DNA of 64,000 nt from Phycisphaerae bacterium. GTDB lineage: Bacteria; Planctomycetota; Phycisphaerae; UBA1845; Fen-1342. This document shows positions 18,825 through 27,579 of this stretch, piece by piece. The notes beneath the pieces were generated by a model. It worked only from the letters and a program-made list of their open reading frames with translations, searched no databases and had not been told where the DNA came from. Position numbers and translations under genes: made by a program. The DNA lies in assembly GCA_028279405.1 (NCBI GenBank), contig JANQNU010000065.1, positions 32,877-96,876 of the forward strand. Reading direction: 5' to 3'. Positions within the stretch are counted from its first letter, which is position 1. Every line of letters begins with the position of its first letter.

Positions 18825-19055
18825 ATGTCGCTTCGACGCATGCCTTGGATTTCGGCACTAACACTGACGTTTGCCCTGCTGGTCGCGTGTGTCGAGCCGG
18901 CACTCGCACAAGAGGATCTCGGTCCGTACTACGGGAAGGGGATCCAGACGGTGCAGGAAAGCAAACCGTGGCTGCAATGGCTCGTCGGAACCCTGCTGAT
19001 TGCGGCCTGTGTACTGGCTGCGATCAAGAACCCCCACCGAACCCATTTGGACTAG
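18825..19055 (+). CDS. Small exported membrane protein
   Basis: A 76-residue protein. The frame opens at GTG 18786, but ATG 18825 has GGAG nine bases upstream and gives a clean signal peptide (ISALTLTFALLVACVEPALA, then QEDLG). A second hydrophobic segment (WLVGTLLIAACVLAAIKN) lies near the C-terminus, so the mature protein is a short periplasmic loop plus a membrane anchor. I do not recognise a family. It is the first of three small exported proteins after baeRF. Confidence 0.6.
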   Translation: MSLRRMPWISALTLTFALLVACVEPALAQEDLGPYYGKGIQTVQESKPWLQWLVGTLLIAACVLAAIKNPHRTHLD

Positions 19056-19093
19056 TCCGCTCCCAAAAAAGTTGTACCGTTAGGGGAGTGCCC

Positions 19094-19375
19094 ATGCGAA
19101 AGACGACGCTGCTTGCGACGCTCGTTGCCCTGAACCTCGGCCTCTTCGCCGGGATCGTCATGATCGCCTACCAGCCCACGCCGGCCTATGCGCAGGCGGC
19201 GGCGCTGTCCGGCAACTACATGATGGTGACCGGCGAGATCCAGAACGAGTACGACGCGATTTATATGATTGACCTGCGCGAGCGAATCCTGCATTCGTTC
19301 ATCTATGAGAGAGGTCGGCGGCGGCTGATGTACACCGATTCGCGCGACCTCGAACGGGATTTTCGTAACAACTGA
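19094..19375 (+). CDS. Small exported protein, paralogue A
   Basis: A 93-residue protein from ATG 19094, with AGGGGAG about six bases upstream; a longer overlapping frame from 18845 is not credible. The N-terminal membrane segment ends in PTPAYAQA. The exported part has GNYMMVTGEIQ, then AIYMIDLRERILHSFIYERG and RRRLMYTDSRDLERDF. The pattern [G-x-Y-x-M ... IDxxxxR ... Y ... R(R)xxM ... LxR] recurs in the next gene, so the two are tandem paralogues. Function unknown. Confidence 0.7.
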   Translation: MRKTTLLATLVALNLGLFAGIVMIAYQPTPAYAQAAALSGNYMMVTGEIQNEYDAIYMIDLRERILHSFIYERGRRRLMYTDSRDLERDFRNN

Positions 19376-19402
19376 CCGACACCGGTCGGTGGGAGTGATT
19401 CC

Positions 19403-19756
19403 ATGCAGGCTTCTTCCGAATCCTCGCAGACGGTCGATACCCGGACGTTCACCATCGGCGTCCTGAGTGTCACGGCGACGGTTCTGTTCGTCGGCCTGAT
19501 GATGCTGATGATGCAGCCACCGACGGCGAATGCGATCGGCATGAACGATCGCGGCGGCGACTACATCATGTGCACGCAGCAGTTGACCACGTCTCAGGAA
19601 GGTTTGCTGGTCATCGATGCCGCCGCCGAGCGAATGATCCTGTACGCCTACGATTTCAACCAGCGCCGGATGCAGATGTTCGACGGGTTCGAGTTGAATC
19701 GTCTGCTGAAGCGCCCGCCGCCGGCCGTCAAGGATCAGGGGACGCGCCGCCGATAG
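19403..19756 (+). CDS. Small exported protein, paralogue B
   Basis: A 117-residue protein from ATG 19403, preceded by GGGAGTG. One membrane segment (VTATVLFVGLMMLMMQPPTA) is followed by GGDYIMCTQQLTTSQEGLLV, IDAAAERMILYAYDFNQRRM and FDGFELNRLLKRPP. It aligns by eye with the preceding 93-residue protein at the same landmarks, but has a longer cytoplasmic N-terminus and a basic tail. It lies 27 bp after that gene, so they are likely co-transcribed. Function unknown. Confidence 0.7.
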   Translation: MQASSESSQTVDTRTFTIGVLSVTATVLFVGLMMLMMQPPTANAIGMNDRGGDYIMCTQQLTTSQEGLLVIDAAAERMILYAYDFNQRRMQMFDGFELNRLLKRPPPAVKDQGTRRR

Positions 19757-19797
19757 GGGCCGTCGCGCTGATCCCGGCTTTCAAGGAGGGAATGGCC

Positions 19798-20427
19798 ATG
19801 GCACGATCGGGAGGCCCGATACGTCGCTCGTTCTTCCTCCTCTCGGTGCTGACCATTCCCGTATTGCTTGGCGGCTGTCCCTTTCCTGTAGAAAACGCGC
19901 TCACCGGTACCTGGATATTGAGCCGCGGCGCGCTGCGCGCAACCTTTACCTTTACTGCCGCTGACGGGGACGACGTCCTGCAACGAAGTGATGGCAACAC
20001 GCTCGAACCGGTCGATCCGGAAGCGTTCCCGGAGGCGTTGCGACCACTGGCGGAGTCCTGGAACCAGCGTCTGTCCGACGTCAACGCCGCTATTGAGGCA
20101 GCCTTGCCCGACCAGGTGACGGTTTCGTTCCCGCAACCGAGGGTCATCCGAGTCGCCGACGCGGCGAATGCCAGTAGCGCCGGCAGCGGCTTGATCAACG
20201 AAGCGAACGAGTTCGTCTTCATCGGCGACCTCTCCGGCGACGCCACCGGCGACGATACAGGCGGCGGCGTGGCCCTCGAGCTTGCCACGATTACCGGCAG
20301 CTTCGAAGACACCGATCGTCTCTCCGGCCGCGTGACGCGGATTCAAACGCTCGCGTCGGGCCAAGGCGATTCGGCCGTGATCCTGACCATCGATATCACT
20401 GTGGAGTTCACAGGCGAGCGCTCATAG
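19798..20427 (+). CDS. Putative lipoprotein
   Basis: A 209-residue exported protein. Two ATGs lie close together at 19792 and 19798. AAGGAGGG ends one base before the first, so the second, with seven-base spacing, is the likely start. The leader FFLLSVLTIPVLLGGC is a lipobox, predicting lipidation and an N-terminus of CPFPVENALTGTW. The rest is a beta-rich domain with a Gly/Asp-rich loop (GDLSGDATGDDTGGG). No known family recognised. The short CPFPVEN start resembles the CFPVEN start of a small lipoprotein at 37845, which may be chance or a shared anchor preference. Confidence 0.65.
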   Translation: MARSGGPIRRSFFLLSVLTIPVLLGGCPFPVENALTGTWILSRGALRATFTFTAADGDDVLQRSDGNTLEPVDPEAFPEALRPLAESWNQRLSDVNAAIEAALPDQVTVSFPQPRVIRVADAANASSAGSGLINEANEFVFIGDLSGDATGDDTGGGVALELATITGSFEDTDRLSGRVTRIQTLASGQGDSAVILTIDITVEFTGERS

Positions 20428-20450
20428 CAGCGACGAGCCGGGGGGCAAAC

Positions 20451-20900
20451 GTGACGGCCACGCAATGTCCGATCTGTTTCGGCACACTCGAAGTCCGTGA
20501 CGTCGCACCGTGTGCAGACTGCGGTCATATGTGCGAAGAAATCGAGCATCTTCGTCAGCGTGTGCACACCTACACCGAGTTGGAAGTCATCAGTGAGCAG
20601 CGACTCATCCTGTGTGATTTCTGCCGGGTCGACTTTTATTCATACGACCCAGCTTACTTCGGTCTTGGGTCCCGCCGCGAATTGGGACGATTTGCCGACG
20701 AGATGCGGCTGATCCGTCAATTGCACGAGCCTTCACTCGGCAAAGACGGCTACTGTCCATCTTGCGATAGACGCCTTGTATTCCTGAAGTTGCCGCTGTT
20801 CGCGCTCATATGGGCGGCGGGGGCGATTGATCACGGGCTGCCAAACCCCCGCAGGGACTGGCACATCCACAAATGTGGCGGCGGCATCACGGAAGGCTGA
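20451..20900 (+). CDS. Zinc-ribbon protein, unrecognised
   Basis: A 149-residue protein from GTG 20451. It contains three cysteine pairs spread along its length: CPICFG near the N-terminus with CADCGH, CDFCRVDFYSYDP in the middle, and CPSCDRRLVF toward the end. Between them is LRQRVHTYTELEVIS, likely helical. It may form two zinc ribbons or knuckles. No signal peptide is evident. It is close behind the lipoprotein gene (23 bp), but differs from it in type; function unknown. Confidence 0.6.
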   Translation: MTATQCPICFGTLEVRDVAPCADCGHMCEEIEHLRQRVHTYTELEVISEQRLILCDFCRVDFYSYDPAYFGLGSRRELGRFADEMRLIRQLHEPSLGKDGYCPSCDRRLVFLKLPLFALIWAAGAIDHGLPNPRRDWHIHKCGGGITEG

Positions 20901-21120
20901 CAGCGGGGCCCTTTCCGCCTCTGACCCTCAAAGTCCTATAACATATATTATGTTGCGTTTAAGGTCTGGTTCAAAGTTGGCTCCGTCACAGGCCGGGTTT
21001 GACGCCCAAGCCTAGCGAACCGGATTTCCCAGTAGCGGAGTTGTCCAACTCGCGACCCTCTTCTAGGTAGCCCTGCGGTGAGGGTCGCGGGTGCGGTGGC
21101 GGGTGCCGTCGCGTCCGATT

Positions 21121-23511
21121 TCAGGATGGACGGGGGTAGTTCCGCGGATACGGGCCCAGCACCGGCGGATGTGGGCCCATGATGGGTGGTTGAAAGATGG
21201 GCGGCGCGGGCAGCGGCGCCTGGAGGCTCGCTGGCCTTGATACTTCTGGCCGCGGGCCGACGAGGAAAGCGCTAAGATCGTCGGCGGTCATTGGGTGTGC
21301 GAACAGGTAGCCTTGGCCGTACTCGCAGTCGAGCATCTGCAAGCCGACGACCTGATCCTGGTGTTCGATACCCTCGGCGACCGTCGACATCCCGAGGTTT
21401 CGCGCGAGCGTAATGACGGCGTGTGCGACGGCGAAGAGCGAGCGTCCGCGGGACATATCGGATACGAAGGCCCGGTCGATTTTAACAACGTCGAATGGCA
21501 AATTGTGCAGGCCGGACAGGGACGACAGTCCGGTGCCGAAATCGTCCATGGCCAGGCGGATCCCGCGGGCTTTCAGCCGCCGGAGCACGTTCGTGAGCTC
21601 GTGTTGGTTCTCGAGCACCTGACTTTCGGGCACCTCGAGTTGCAGTGCGGCGGGCGCGAGGCCGGTTTCCGCGAGGATTGCATCGAGTCGGCGGATGAAG
21701 TCTTCACTAGCGAGCTGGGTTCGGGAAAGATTCACGCTGACGGTCGGGGGGGCGTGTTCGGGATCGCTCCGCTGCCAGCGGACGTGTTGTTCGCACGCCT
21801 GTCGCACGACCCAATCGCCGATTTCGCCGATGACGCCGGTCTCCTCTGCTACGGGGATGAATTCCCCCGGCGGAATGAGCCCGAAACGCGGATGATTCCA
21901 CCGCAAGAGGGCTTCGGCCCCCACCACCCGGCCGGTCTCGAGCGACAGGATGGGCTGGTAGAGCACCTGAAACTCGTTAGCGCGCAAAGCGCGGCGCAAG
22001 TCAACCTCGATCTCCAGGCGGCGCAGAACGCGCTCGCGCATGGCCGCATCGAACAGGACGTAGCGCCCCTTCCCGGCCAGTTTGGCCTCGTACATTGCGG
22101 TGTCAGCGTCGCGCAGCAATTCGTCCGCTTGTCGATAGCCGTCGTGGTAGGTAACGACGCCGATGCTGACGGTCGAGAAAACCTCGTGCTCGCCGAGGCT
22201 GTATGGACTCGCGAACTCGTGCAGCAGCCCCTCTGCCACTGCGGTCGCATCGTCCGGCGATTGGATGTTGCCGCGAATGACGACGAACTCGTCGCCGCCG
22301 AGGCGCGCCGCGGTGCAGCCGCCGTCGTCGAGATCGAGCGTGTCTGAGATGTCGAGATGCCTGCGGAGCCGGGCGGCGATCTCGCGCAGCATTGCATCGC
22401 CTATGTCGTGCCCGAGACTGTCGTTGATGAGCTTGAAGCGGTCGAAGTCGAGGAAGAAAACGGCAAAGCCGGCGGCCGCCGGTTCGGTCGCCCGGTGTAC
22501 GTAATGCGTCAGACGATCGAGCAACAACGAACGGTTCGGGAGCCCGGTTAGCGGGTCGAGCATGGCCATCTTGCGCAGCTCGGCCTCCGCAGCTTTTCGA
22601 GCGGTAACATCAACGCGCAGCGAGACGTACTTCTCAATAACACCGGCCGGATTTCGGTACGGCGTGATCGTGGTATCGACCCAGAAGAGAGACCCGTCGC
22701 GCGCCCGGTTGCAAATCTCGCCGCGCCACCAGTCGCCGCCGGCAATCGTCCGCCACATGTCGGCCCAGAACGAGGTCGGGTGGCACCCCGAGTTGATGAC
22801 TTTGTGCGACTTGCCGACAAGCTCGGCGCGACTGTACTGAGAGATCCGACAGAATGGCTCGTTGGCCTCGATGATGATCCCGCGGTGGTCGGTCACCGAG
22901 CAGATGACGTTCTGATCCAGTGCCTGCTGCAGGGCCTGGAACTCGAAGTGGCTCCGTGCAAGCAGCTCGCTATGATGCGCGACGGTTTCACGCAGGTCGG
23001 AGATGCGCGACTGAACGTGGCGCTCGAGCGTCCACTTCTCGGTCAATGCCAAGCCAAGCTGGCGCACCTCCGCAGGATCGAACGGCTTCTTGAGAATCAG
23101 CAGTCGCGCCGAACCGCCGATCGGCGCCAGGGATTCGGCCCAGACGAGGTCGGAGTGCGCGGTGCAGATGACGACCTGCAACGTGTCATCCACCGCCCAC
23201 AACCGGCGAATGGTCTCCACGCCGTCCCAGCCCGGCGGCATGTTCATATCGACGAACGCCAACGCGTACGGCCGGCCGGCATCCAGTGCCCGTTCGACCA
23301 GTGCAAGCGACTCCGCTCCCTGAATCGCGGCATCGACCGCAAACGGGACAACGTCGGTGGTCGGTCCCGATATCCCGCCAGGCTGCGAACGTTCCGATGG
23401 CGTGATCGATGAAAGGATCTTCCGGAAGTACCCGTGAATCACCGGGTCATCGTCGACAACCAGCACACGACGATTCGGCTCAGACGAGCGGCTACCCACG
23501 AAGTCCCCCAT
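21121..23511 (-). CDS. Response regulator with PAS, GGDEF and EAL domains
   Basis: A 796-residue cyclic-di-GMP signalling protein. The start is ATG 23511, with AAGGGAAG upstream, 14 codons inside the open frame. Order: REC domain (VLVVDDDP; phosphoacceptor Asp in FVDMNMPP; Lys in LKKPFDP), a helical linker, PAS (GIIIEANEPFCRISQYSRAE), diguanylate cyclase (ARLGGDEFVVI) and phosphodiesterase (EALLRWNHP, VSVNLSRTQ, DDFGTGLS, VKIDRAF, VAEGIEH). Both catalytic motifs are intact, so it could make and break c-di-GMP. No RxxD inhibitory site precedes GGDEF. No histidine kinase is adjacent. Ends in a proline-rich tail (PAPPIFQPPIMGPHPP). Confidence 0.94.
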   Translation of the reverse strand: MGDFVGSRSSEPNRRVLVVDDDPVIHGYFRKILSSITPSERSQPGGISGPTTDVVPFAVDAAIQGAESLALVERALDAGRPYALAFVDMNMPPGWDGVETIRRLWAVDDTLQVVICTAHSDLVWAESLAPIGGSARLLILKKPFDPAEVRQLGLALTEKWTLERHVQSRISDLRETVAHHSELLARSHFEFQALQQALDQNVICSVTDHRGIIIEANEPFCRISQYSRAELVGKSHKVINSGCHPTSFWADMWRTIAGGDWWRGEICNRARDGSLFWVDTTITPYRNPAGVIEKYVSLRVDVTARKAAEAELRKMAMLDPLTGLPNRSLLLDRLTHYVHRATEPAAAGFAVFFLDFDRFKLINDSLGHDIGDAMLREIAARLRRHLDISDTLDLDDGGCTAARLGGDEFVVIRGNIQSPDDATAVAEGLLHEFASPYSLGEHEVFSTVSIGVVTYHDGYRQADELLRDADTAMYEAKLAGKGRYVLFDAAMRERVLRRLEIEVDLRRALRANEFQVLYQPILSLETGRVVGAEALLRWNHPRFGLIPPGEFIPVAEETGVIGEIGDWVVRQACEQHVRWQRSDPEHAPPTVSVNLSRTQLASEDFIRRLDAILAETGLAPAALQLEVPESQVLENQHELTNVLRRLKARGIRLAMDDFGTGLSSLSGLHNLPFDVVKIDRAFVSDMSRGRSLFAVAHAVITLARNLGMSTVAEGIEHQDQVVGLQMLDCEYGQGYLFAHPMTADDLSAFLVGPRPEVSRPASLQAPLPAPPIFQPPIMGPHPPVLGPYPRNYPRPS

Positions 23512-24123
23512 CTTACTTCCCTTGTCTTCCGGCAAACTCACCCTCGTGCGCAAAAGACCGCGGCAGCGCTGCCGCCTCCGATCCGCCGCGCCGGTACCGC
23601 GTCAATCGCAATAATATAAGAAAGAATAATAACCCGGTCCCACGCCGAGCGCTCTCGATGATAATCGTACGAGAATTATCAAAGACAACACGCGCTTTAT
23701 AAACAACTCGACAAGGCCGGCATCAACGTGAGCGCCGCGTCACTTGTCGTACGAATTTCGCCGTGGGCGAGTCCCCCCGCCCTTCCGTGGAGCATCAGCA
23801 GAACGGCAACGCGGCCCGTATCATGAAACAAAGGATAGGAAGACCGTGCCGTCTCGGCGTAGTCCGTTCCCTGTTCGCTGGGGGTTCGCTTGCGATCTGC
23901 TCCGAAGCGTCAATTGTGCAGGCGATCCAAAAAGGCCCCCCACCTGCCAACCACACCTCGGCTCACACTGATGCTCATCGGACGGATCGTTCGCAACCTT
24001 GACGAGGTTCGTCGTTCTCACCGCCTCTTTGGAGATCATAATCGGCCCGTCCAGGCCCTGCGCAATGATCTCCGGGGAGAAACGACTTTCCTCCGGGGGA
24101 AATGACTGTCTGCTTCAGCTACG
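23512..24123. other. Gap upstream of the c-di-GMP gene; no gene seen
   Basis: About 600 bases without a convincing coding region. The part at 23595-23710 is notably AT-rich (AATAATATAAGAAAGAATAA and nearby) and may contain the promoter of the GGDEF-EAL gene. Several short open frames here lack ribosome binding sites and protein-like composition. Confidence 0.5.
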
Positions 24124-24606
24124 TTAGTCGCCGTACGACGAGACGGAGGCATACTCGCGCTTGCGACCGGCGAACCCATCGAAGATCCGACGGTGGCACG
24201 CTAACCCATACTCGTCGTCACGGTCGGCGTACGTCCGGACCCACGCGATCAGTCCATCGAGCATTGCGTCCTGCGCCTCCGCATTCGCGAACTTGTCAGG
24301 CTCCCACGGTCGAGAACGACAATGCTCGACGCACGTCTCCACACCCGGGTTCAGGAATCGCAGCTCCGTACAATGCGGCAGCGCCGGCTCGACGAGGTCG
24401 CCGTAACAGCCTTCGATGATCCACTCCGCGTTCGTTTCGATGAAATGGCTCAAGGCCGCCACGCTTTCGTCCAGCGGTTTCCGCACTGGGCCGGGGTTCC
24501 AAGCGATCTCGTCAAGGGACAAGTGAGCGATCGCGCTACCCTTGGCCAGCGCGCGGGCCATTGTGCTCTTTCCGGAGCCGGCATTTCCCAGCAGAATCAC
24601 ACGCAC
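24124..24606 (-). CDS. P-loop nucleotide kinase-like protein
   Basis: A 160-residue single-domain protein from ATG 24606. It opens with a Walker A motif (MRVILLGNAGSGKSTMARAL), followed by LSLDEIAWNPG, an acidic motif typical of shikimate/adenylate-kinase-like proteins of the topology-modulation (FlaR-like) group. Then comes WIIEGCYGDL and PGVETCVEHCRSRPWEPDKF. Likely a small ATPase or kinase of unknown substrate. It lies 20 bp downstream of the AraC-type regulator on the same strand, which may control it. Confidence 0.8.
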   Translation of the reverse strand: MRVILLGNAGSGKSTMARALAKGSAIAHLSLDEIAWNPGPVRKPLDESVAALSHFIETNAEWIIEGCYGDLVEPALPHCTELRFLNPGVETCVEHCRSRPWEPDKFANAEAQDAMLDGLIAWVRTYADRDDEYGLACHRRIFDGFAGRKREYASVSSYGD

Positions 24607-24625
24607 GGGCGCACCCCTACTGAAC

Positions 24626-25450
24626 CTACTCCGACATCATTCGCCGATAGGCGGCCGGCGTGATGCCGAGCTGGAGACGAAACACGCGGGTCAGATGCGC
24701 CTGGTCGCAGAATCCGGACCGGTCAGCAACGTGGCTGATCGGCCAATCGGTCCGTGCGAGCAGCGTCCGAGCATGCGCCAGACGTCGGTGGCGGACGTAG
24801 TCGCCGACCGAACTGCCGGTCAGGCGCTTGAAGCTGCGCGCCAGATGAACCGGGTGAATTCCGACTTCGGAAGCAACGTCGTCCAGACGAACGCCGACCA
24901 GCGCAAGGTCATCGATCATCGCCCGCGCCCGAAGAAGCCAAGCCGGCGCTCCTTTCTCCTTGCCAGCGGTCCCCGACCGGGAACGCTCGACGTCGGCGAT
25001 CAGCTCGAGTGCCAGACCCTCGAGGACCAGTGGGCGCAACGGGTCGGCGGTGTAGGCGAATGCGTTCGTCAGTCGGCGAAAGGCCTCGCCGTGGCCGGCT
25101 TGCGGGAGTACCGCAGTGTGATCCAGGGCAGCGGCGGCGACCTCCCGCAGCGCCGCCAGCCTTTGTGGCAGCACTTCGATCATGAGCGAGCGGGCACCGG
25201 TCGGCCCGAAGTCGTTTCCGTGGATCTGCCCCGCACGCTTGAGGACGAGGCTGCCGGGCCGACAATCCGTGTCGTCACCGTTCATGGTCTCCCGGAACGC
25301 ACCGGCCGTAACGAGGCAAAGCGTGGCCCGTTCGTGCTCGTGCGGAGCCAGTCGCATTCCGGCGGGATGTCGGCTCTCGGTAAACACGAACCCCCCGGTC
25401 TCAACGCTGCCCAGCACTTTCCCAGCGGTAATTCTTTGTCCGCGCTCCAT
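24626..25450 (-). CDS. AraC-family transcriptional regulator
   Basis: A 274-residue regulator from ATG 25450. The N-terminal half is a cupin-like sensor (HPAGMRLAPHEHERATLCLV, PGSLVLKRAGQIHGN). The C-terminal about 100 residues form the paired helix-turn-helix: LDDVASEVGIHPVHLARSFK, then SSVGDYVRHRRLAHARTLL and ISHVADRSGFCDQAHLTRVF, ending ITPAAYRRMM. The ligand is unknown. It is probably transcribed together with the downstream P-loop protein. Confidence 0.9.
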   Translation of the reverse strand: MERGQRITAGKVLGSVETGGFVFTESRHPAGMRLAPHEHERATLCLVTAGAFRETMNGDDTDCRPGSLVLKRAGQIHGNDFGPTGARSLMIEVLPQRLAALREVAAAALDHTAVLPQAGHGEAFRRLTNAFAYTADPLRPLVLEGLALELIADVERSRSGTAGKEKGAPAWLLRARAMIDDLALVGVRLDDVASEVGIHPVHLARSFKRLTGSSVGDYVRHRRLAHARTLLARTDWPISHVADRSGFCDQAHLTRVFRLQLGITPAAYRRMMSE

Positions 25451-25796
25451 CCCGACAGCTTCTCCCTCTCGATCCGCCCCTGCCCGAGGAGCGTCCGAAG
25501 CCTATGCGATACCTCCCCCATTTTACTACAATCATAGGAGTGAGCGGGGAATTGTGTCCACAGCGGACCGCTGGGCCCGTGTCGAATGGACGACGCCCGT
25601 GGTCGGCGGGTCAAGAAGCATTAATACGAGCCCGGAGCGCGAGCGACGGGTTTAAGCGGCTGGCGAAAGCTTGTTTTTTTTGGAGATCTGGCCTGTTTTT
25701 TCCGAGGCGCAATTTCTTCCCGACGATAGATATGGAAGAAACCCAGTAGGTCGTCAGCAGCTTGCGGCCTCGCCAGGTCTGGTAATCTTTCGGAGC
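25451..25796. other. Gap between AraC and PilZ genes with a REP-like copy
   Basis: Divergent upstream regions of the AraC and PilZ genes. It contains one REP-like element (listed separately) and T-rich tracts near 25673-25682 and 25695-25700. No gene or clear promoter boxes identified. Confidence 0.5.
25626..25653 (+). repeat. REP-like element, copy 1
   Basis: Begins ACGAGCCCGGAGCGCGAGCG and continues ACGGG. The same core occurs at 61140 and 63981, always outside genes. Planctomycete genomes often carry such dispersed GAGCGCAAGCGAGGG elements. Confidence 0.6.
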
Positions 25797-26183
25797 ATGA
25801 CAGCCATGCAGATGCACGCACAGTCGCGCGGCGAGACGCCGATCAGTCCCGTCGCGATCGCCACGCCGGTCCGAGACAAGCAACGCCGAAACGAAGCGCG
25901 CCTGGCCCATCGGGAGCCGTGCAAGGTCCGCGTCCTCGACGCCGACAATCCCGACCCCTGTGTCGGCGTCACAGTGAATGTGTCCCAGTACGGCCTGGCA
26001 GTGCAGATCGCACGCAGCATCCCGACCGGAACGGCCGTCGAAGCCCTGGTTCCCCATCTATTTGGCGAACCGCGACTCGTATGTGGTCGCGTGACGCACA
26101 CGCGCCGCGTGCTCGCCGACCTCTACGAGATCGGAATCACCCTTGAGCCGGAGCGTCCGTCGAACCCGCGTAGCATTCAATAG
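25797..26183 (+). CDS. PilZ-domain-like protein
   Basis: A 128-residue protein. The frame opens at 25671, but ATG 25797 ([10 protein letters not shown]) has GGAG immediately upstream and avoids an atypical N-terminus. [17 protein letters not shown] corresponds to the RxxxR c-di-GMP-binding motif at the start of PilZ domains, followed by [20 protein letters not shown] (the D/NxSxxG motif, here NVSQYG) and [11 protein letters not shown]. It may sense c-di-GMP, consistent with the GGDEF-EAL gene 2.3 kb away. The motif is slightly divergent, so binding is not certain. Confidence 0.78.
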   Translation: MTAMQMHAQSRGETPISPVAIATPVRDKQRRNEARLAHREPCKVRVLDADNPDPCVGVTVNVSQYGLAVQIARSIPTGTAVEALVPHLFGEPRLVCGRVTHTRRVLADLYEIGITLEPERPSNPRSIQ

Positions 26184-26238
26184 CCTCCCCCCGTCCGTCC
26201 GTCGCCTCAGCAGTCGCGCACGTGGCGGGCCCAAACCC

Positions 26239-26244
26239 TATAAT
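26239..26244 (+). promoter_or_regulatory. Possible -10 element (TATAAT)
   Basis: A perfect TATAAT lies 31 bases before the YjbQ start codon. No good -35 is seen 16-18 bases upstream, so this is weak evidence for a promoter. Confidence 0.3.
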
Positions 26245-26274
26245 CGCGCTTACCGTAACGCACAGGAGGCGGTA

Positions 26275-26694
26275 ATGCGCTCGTTTCGCAAAGAACTGTG
26301 GTTCGAAGTTCCCGATCGACGAGGCCTCGTGAACATCACGGCCGACGTCGAAGCGGCGGTTCGCGCAAGCGGCGTTCAGGAAGGGCTCGTACTCGTCAAC
26401 GCAATGCACATTACCGCCAGCGTCTTCATCAACGATGATGAAGCCGGCCTGCATCACGACTACGACAAATGGCTCGAGGGCCTTGCACCGCATGCACCGA
26501 CGTCTCAATACCGGCACAACGAAACCGGCGAGGATAACGCGGACGCACATCTGAAGCGGCAGATCATGGGACGCGAGGTCGTCGTGGCGATCACGGCCGG
26601 AAAGCTCGATTTCGGCCCGTGGGAACAGATCTTCTACGGCGAGTTCGACGGCCGTCGGCGAAAACAGGCACTCATCAAGATCATTGGGGATTGA
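26275..26694 (+). CDS. YjbQ family protein (UPF0047, secondary thiamine-phosphate synthase)
   Basis: A 139-residue protein from ATG 26275, with CAGGAGG about five bases upstream. Key landmarks: [20 protein letters not shown], the [20 protein letters not shown] segment with conserved His, Asn, Asp and Glu residues, and [20 protein letters not shown]. The tail ([20 protein letters not shown]) is the standard family ending. These proteins complement thiamine-phosphate synthase weakly when overproduced, but the physiological role is unknown. The open frame continues upstream into the PilZ gene and is a shadow there. Confidence 0.92.
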   Translation: MRSFRKELWFEVPDRRGLVNITADVEAAVRASGVQEGLVLVNAMHITASVFINDDEAGLHHDYDKWLEGLAPHAPTSQYRHNETGEDNADAHLKRQIMGREVVVAITAGKLDFGPWEQIFYGEFDGRRRKQALIKIIGD

Positions 26695-26727
26695 AACCAG
26701 GACGCGTGTGGCCGCCGGGCGGCCGTC

Positions 26728-27489
26728 CTAGTCCGTCCATTCGCTGAGACGATCACGGAGTCGGGCCGCGAGTTCGTAATCCTCGGCCTCGATCGCGGCC
26801 TGCAACTCCCACTGGAGGCGTGCTCGCGAATCGACCGGCATCTTCGCGAGAATCTCCTCACGGAGATCATCCAGCACACTCAGTTCGGTCTCGCAACTCG
26901 CCGACTCGTACTCGCTCTCGTCGCCGTCGCCCGTCTCGAGTGCGTTGAGCTTCCCGATTCCCCGGTCGACCTCGCGCAATGCCTCGTCGAACTGCTTGCG
27001 CTCGAGCGCAAGGTACGCTTTCGCCCGGATGTTCATCATCAGAAGGTAGCCGAGCTGGGTCTTCAAGGCTTCGCGATCTACCGGCGTCGAGCCATACTCC
27101 GCGCAAAACCGCGTCAGCCGCAGGTTTCGGTCCGTATCGTGAATCACAGCCTTGAACTCTTCGAGCACGAAGTTGGACAGGTAACGCTGATAGTAGATGT
27201 AGGCTTCATGACGCAACTCTCGGCAATCTTCCGGCGAAAGAACGAAACGCTCGTCGTCGCCGTGCTGAGAGACATGGTCGCTAAGACGCTTTTCGTGGAA
27301 AGCCAGCAACGACTCGAAGCCGTTCGGGCGCTTACCGTCAGGGCGGCCCTCGACTTCGAGCTGCAGGACCCCGAGATCGATCCGGGTCTGGATCTTCTCA
27401 CGCCCGTCACGGCCAATGATCTTGCGAACCGAGATCTTGCCCGGCTCGTAGTCCCAGCCTTCCAGAATCGTGCGCAGGTCGCGTATCAT
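26728..27489 (-). CDS. UVR-motif-containing protein
   Basis: A 253-residue protein. The frame opens at 28005 within rsmD, but ATG 27489 (MIRDLRTILEGWDYEPGKIS) is the sensible start. The body is mostly helical, with TPR-like segments (LRHEAYIYYQRYLSNFVLEE, AYLALERKQFDEALREVDRG). The C-terminus is a UvrB/UvrC interaction motif (LQWELQAAIEAEDYELAARL, then RDRL), which in other proteins mediates helical protein-protein contact. It is convergent with yjbQ and divergent from rsmD. Function is unknown; this architecture is often seen in planctomycetes. Confidence 0.75.
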   Translation of the reverse strand: MIRDLRTILEGWDYEPGKISVRKIIGRDGREKIQTRIDLGVLQLEVEGRPDGKRPNGFESLLAFHEKRLSDHVSQHGDDERFVLSPEDCRELRHEAYIYYQRYLSNFVLEEFKAVIHDTDRNLRLTRFCAEYGSTPVDREALKTQLGYLLMMNIRAKAYLALERKQFDEALREVDRGIGKLNALETGDGDESEYESASCETELSVLDDLREEILAKMPVDSRARLQWELQAAIEAEDYELAARLRDRLSEWTD

Positions 27490-27579
27490 GGTAGGAGAGG
27501 TATCGGTCCGATCCGGGGGGTCAATGACTGACCCGGACGGCCGTTTTTCAGCGCGCCCGATAACGCGAACGGAGTACTG

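Noticed and set aside
23763..24105. Short plus-strand frames in the gap before the P-loop gene
   Set aside because: No ribosome binding sites, no family resemblance and unlike codon composition; treated as noncoding.
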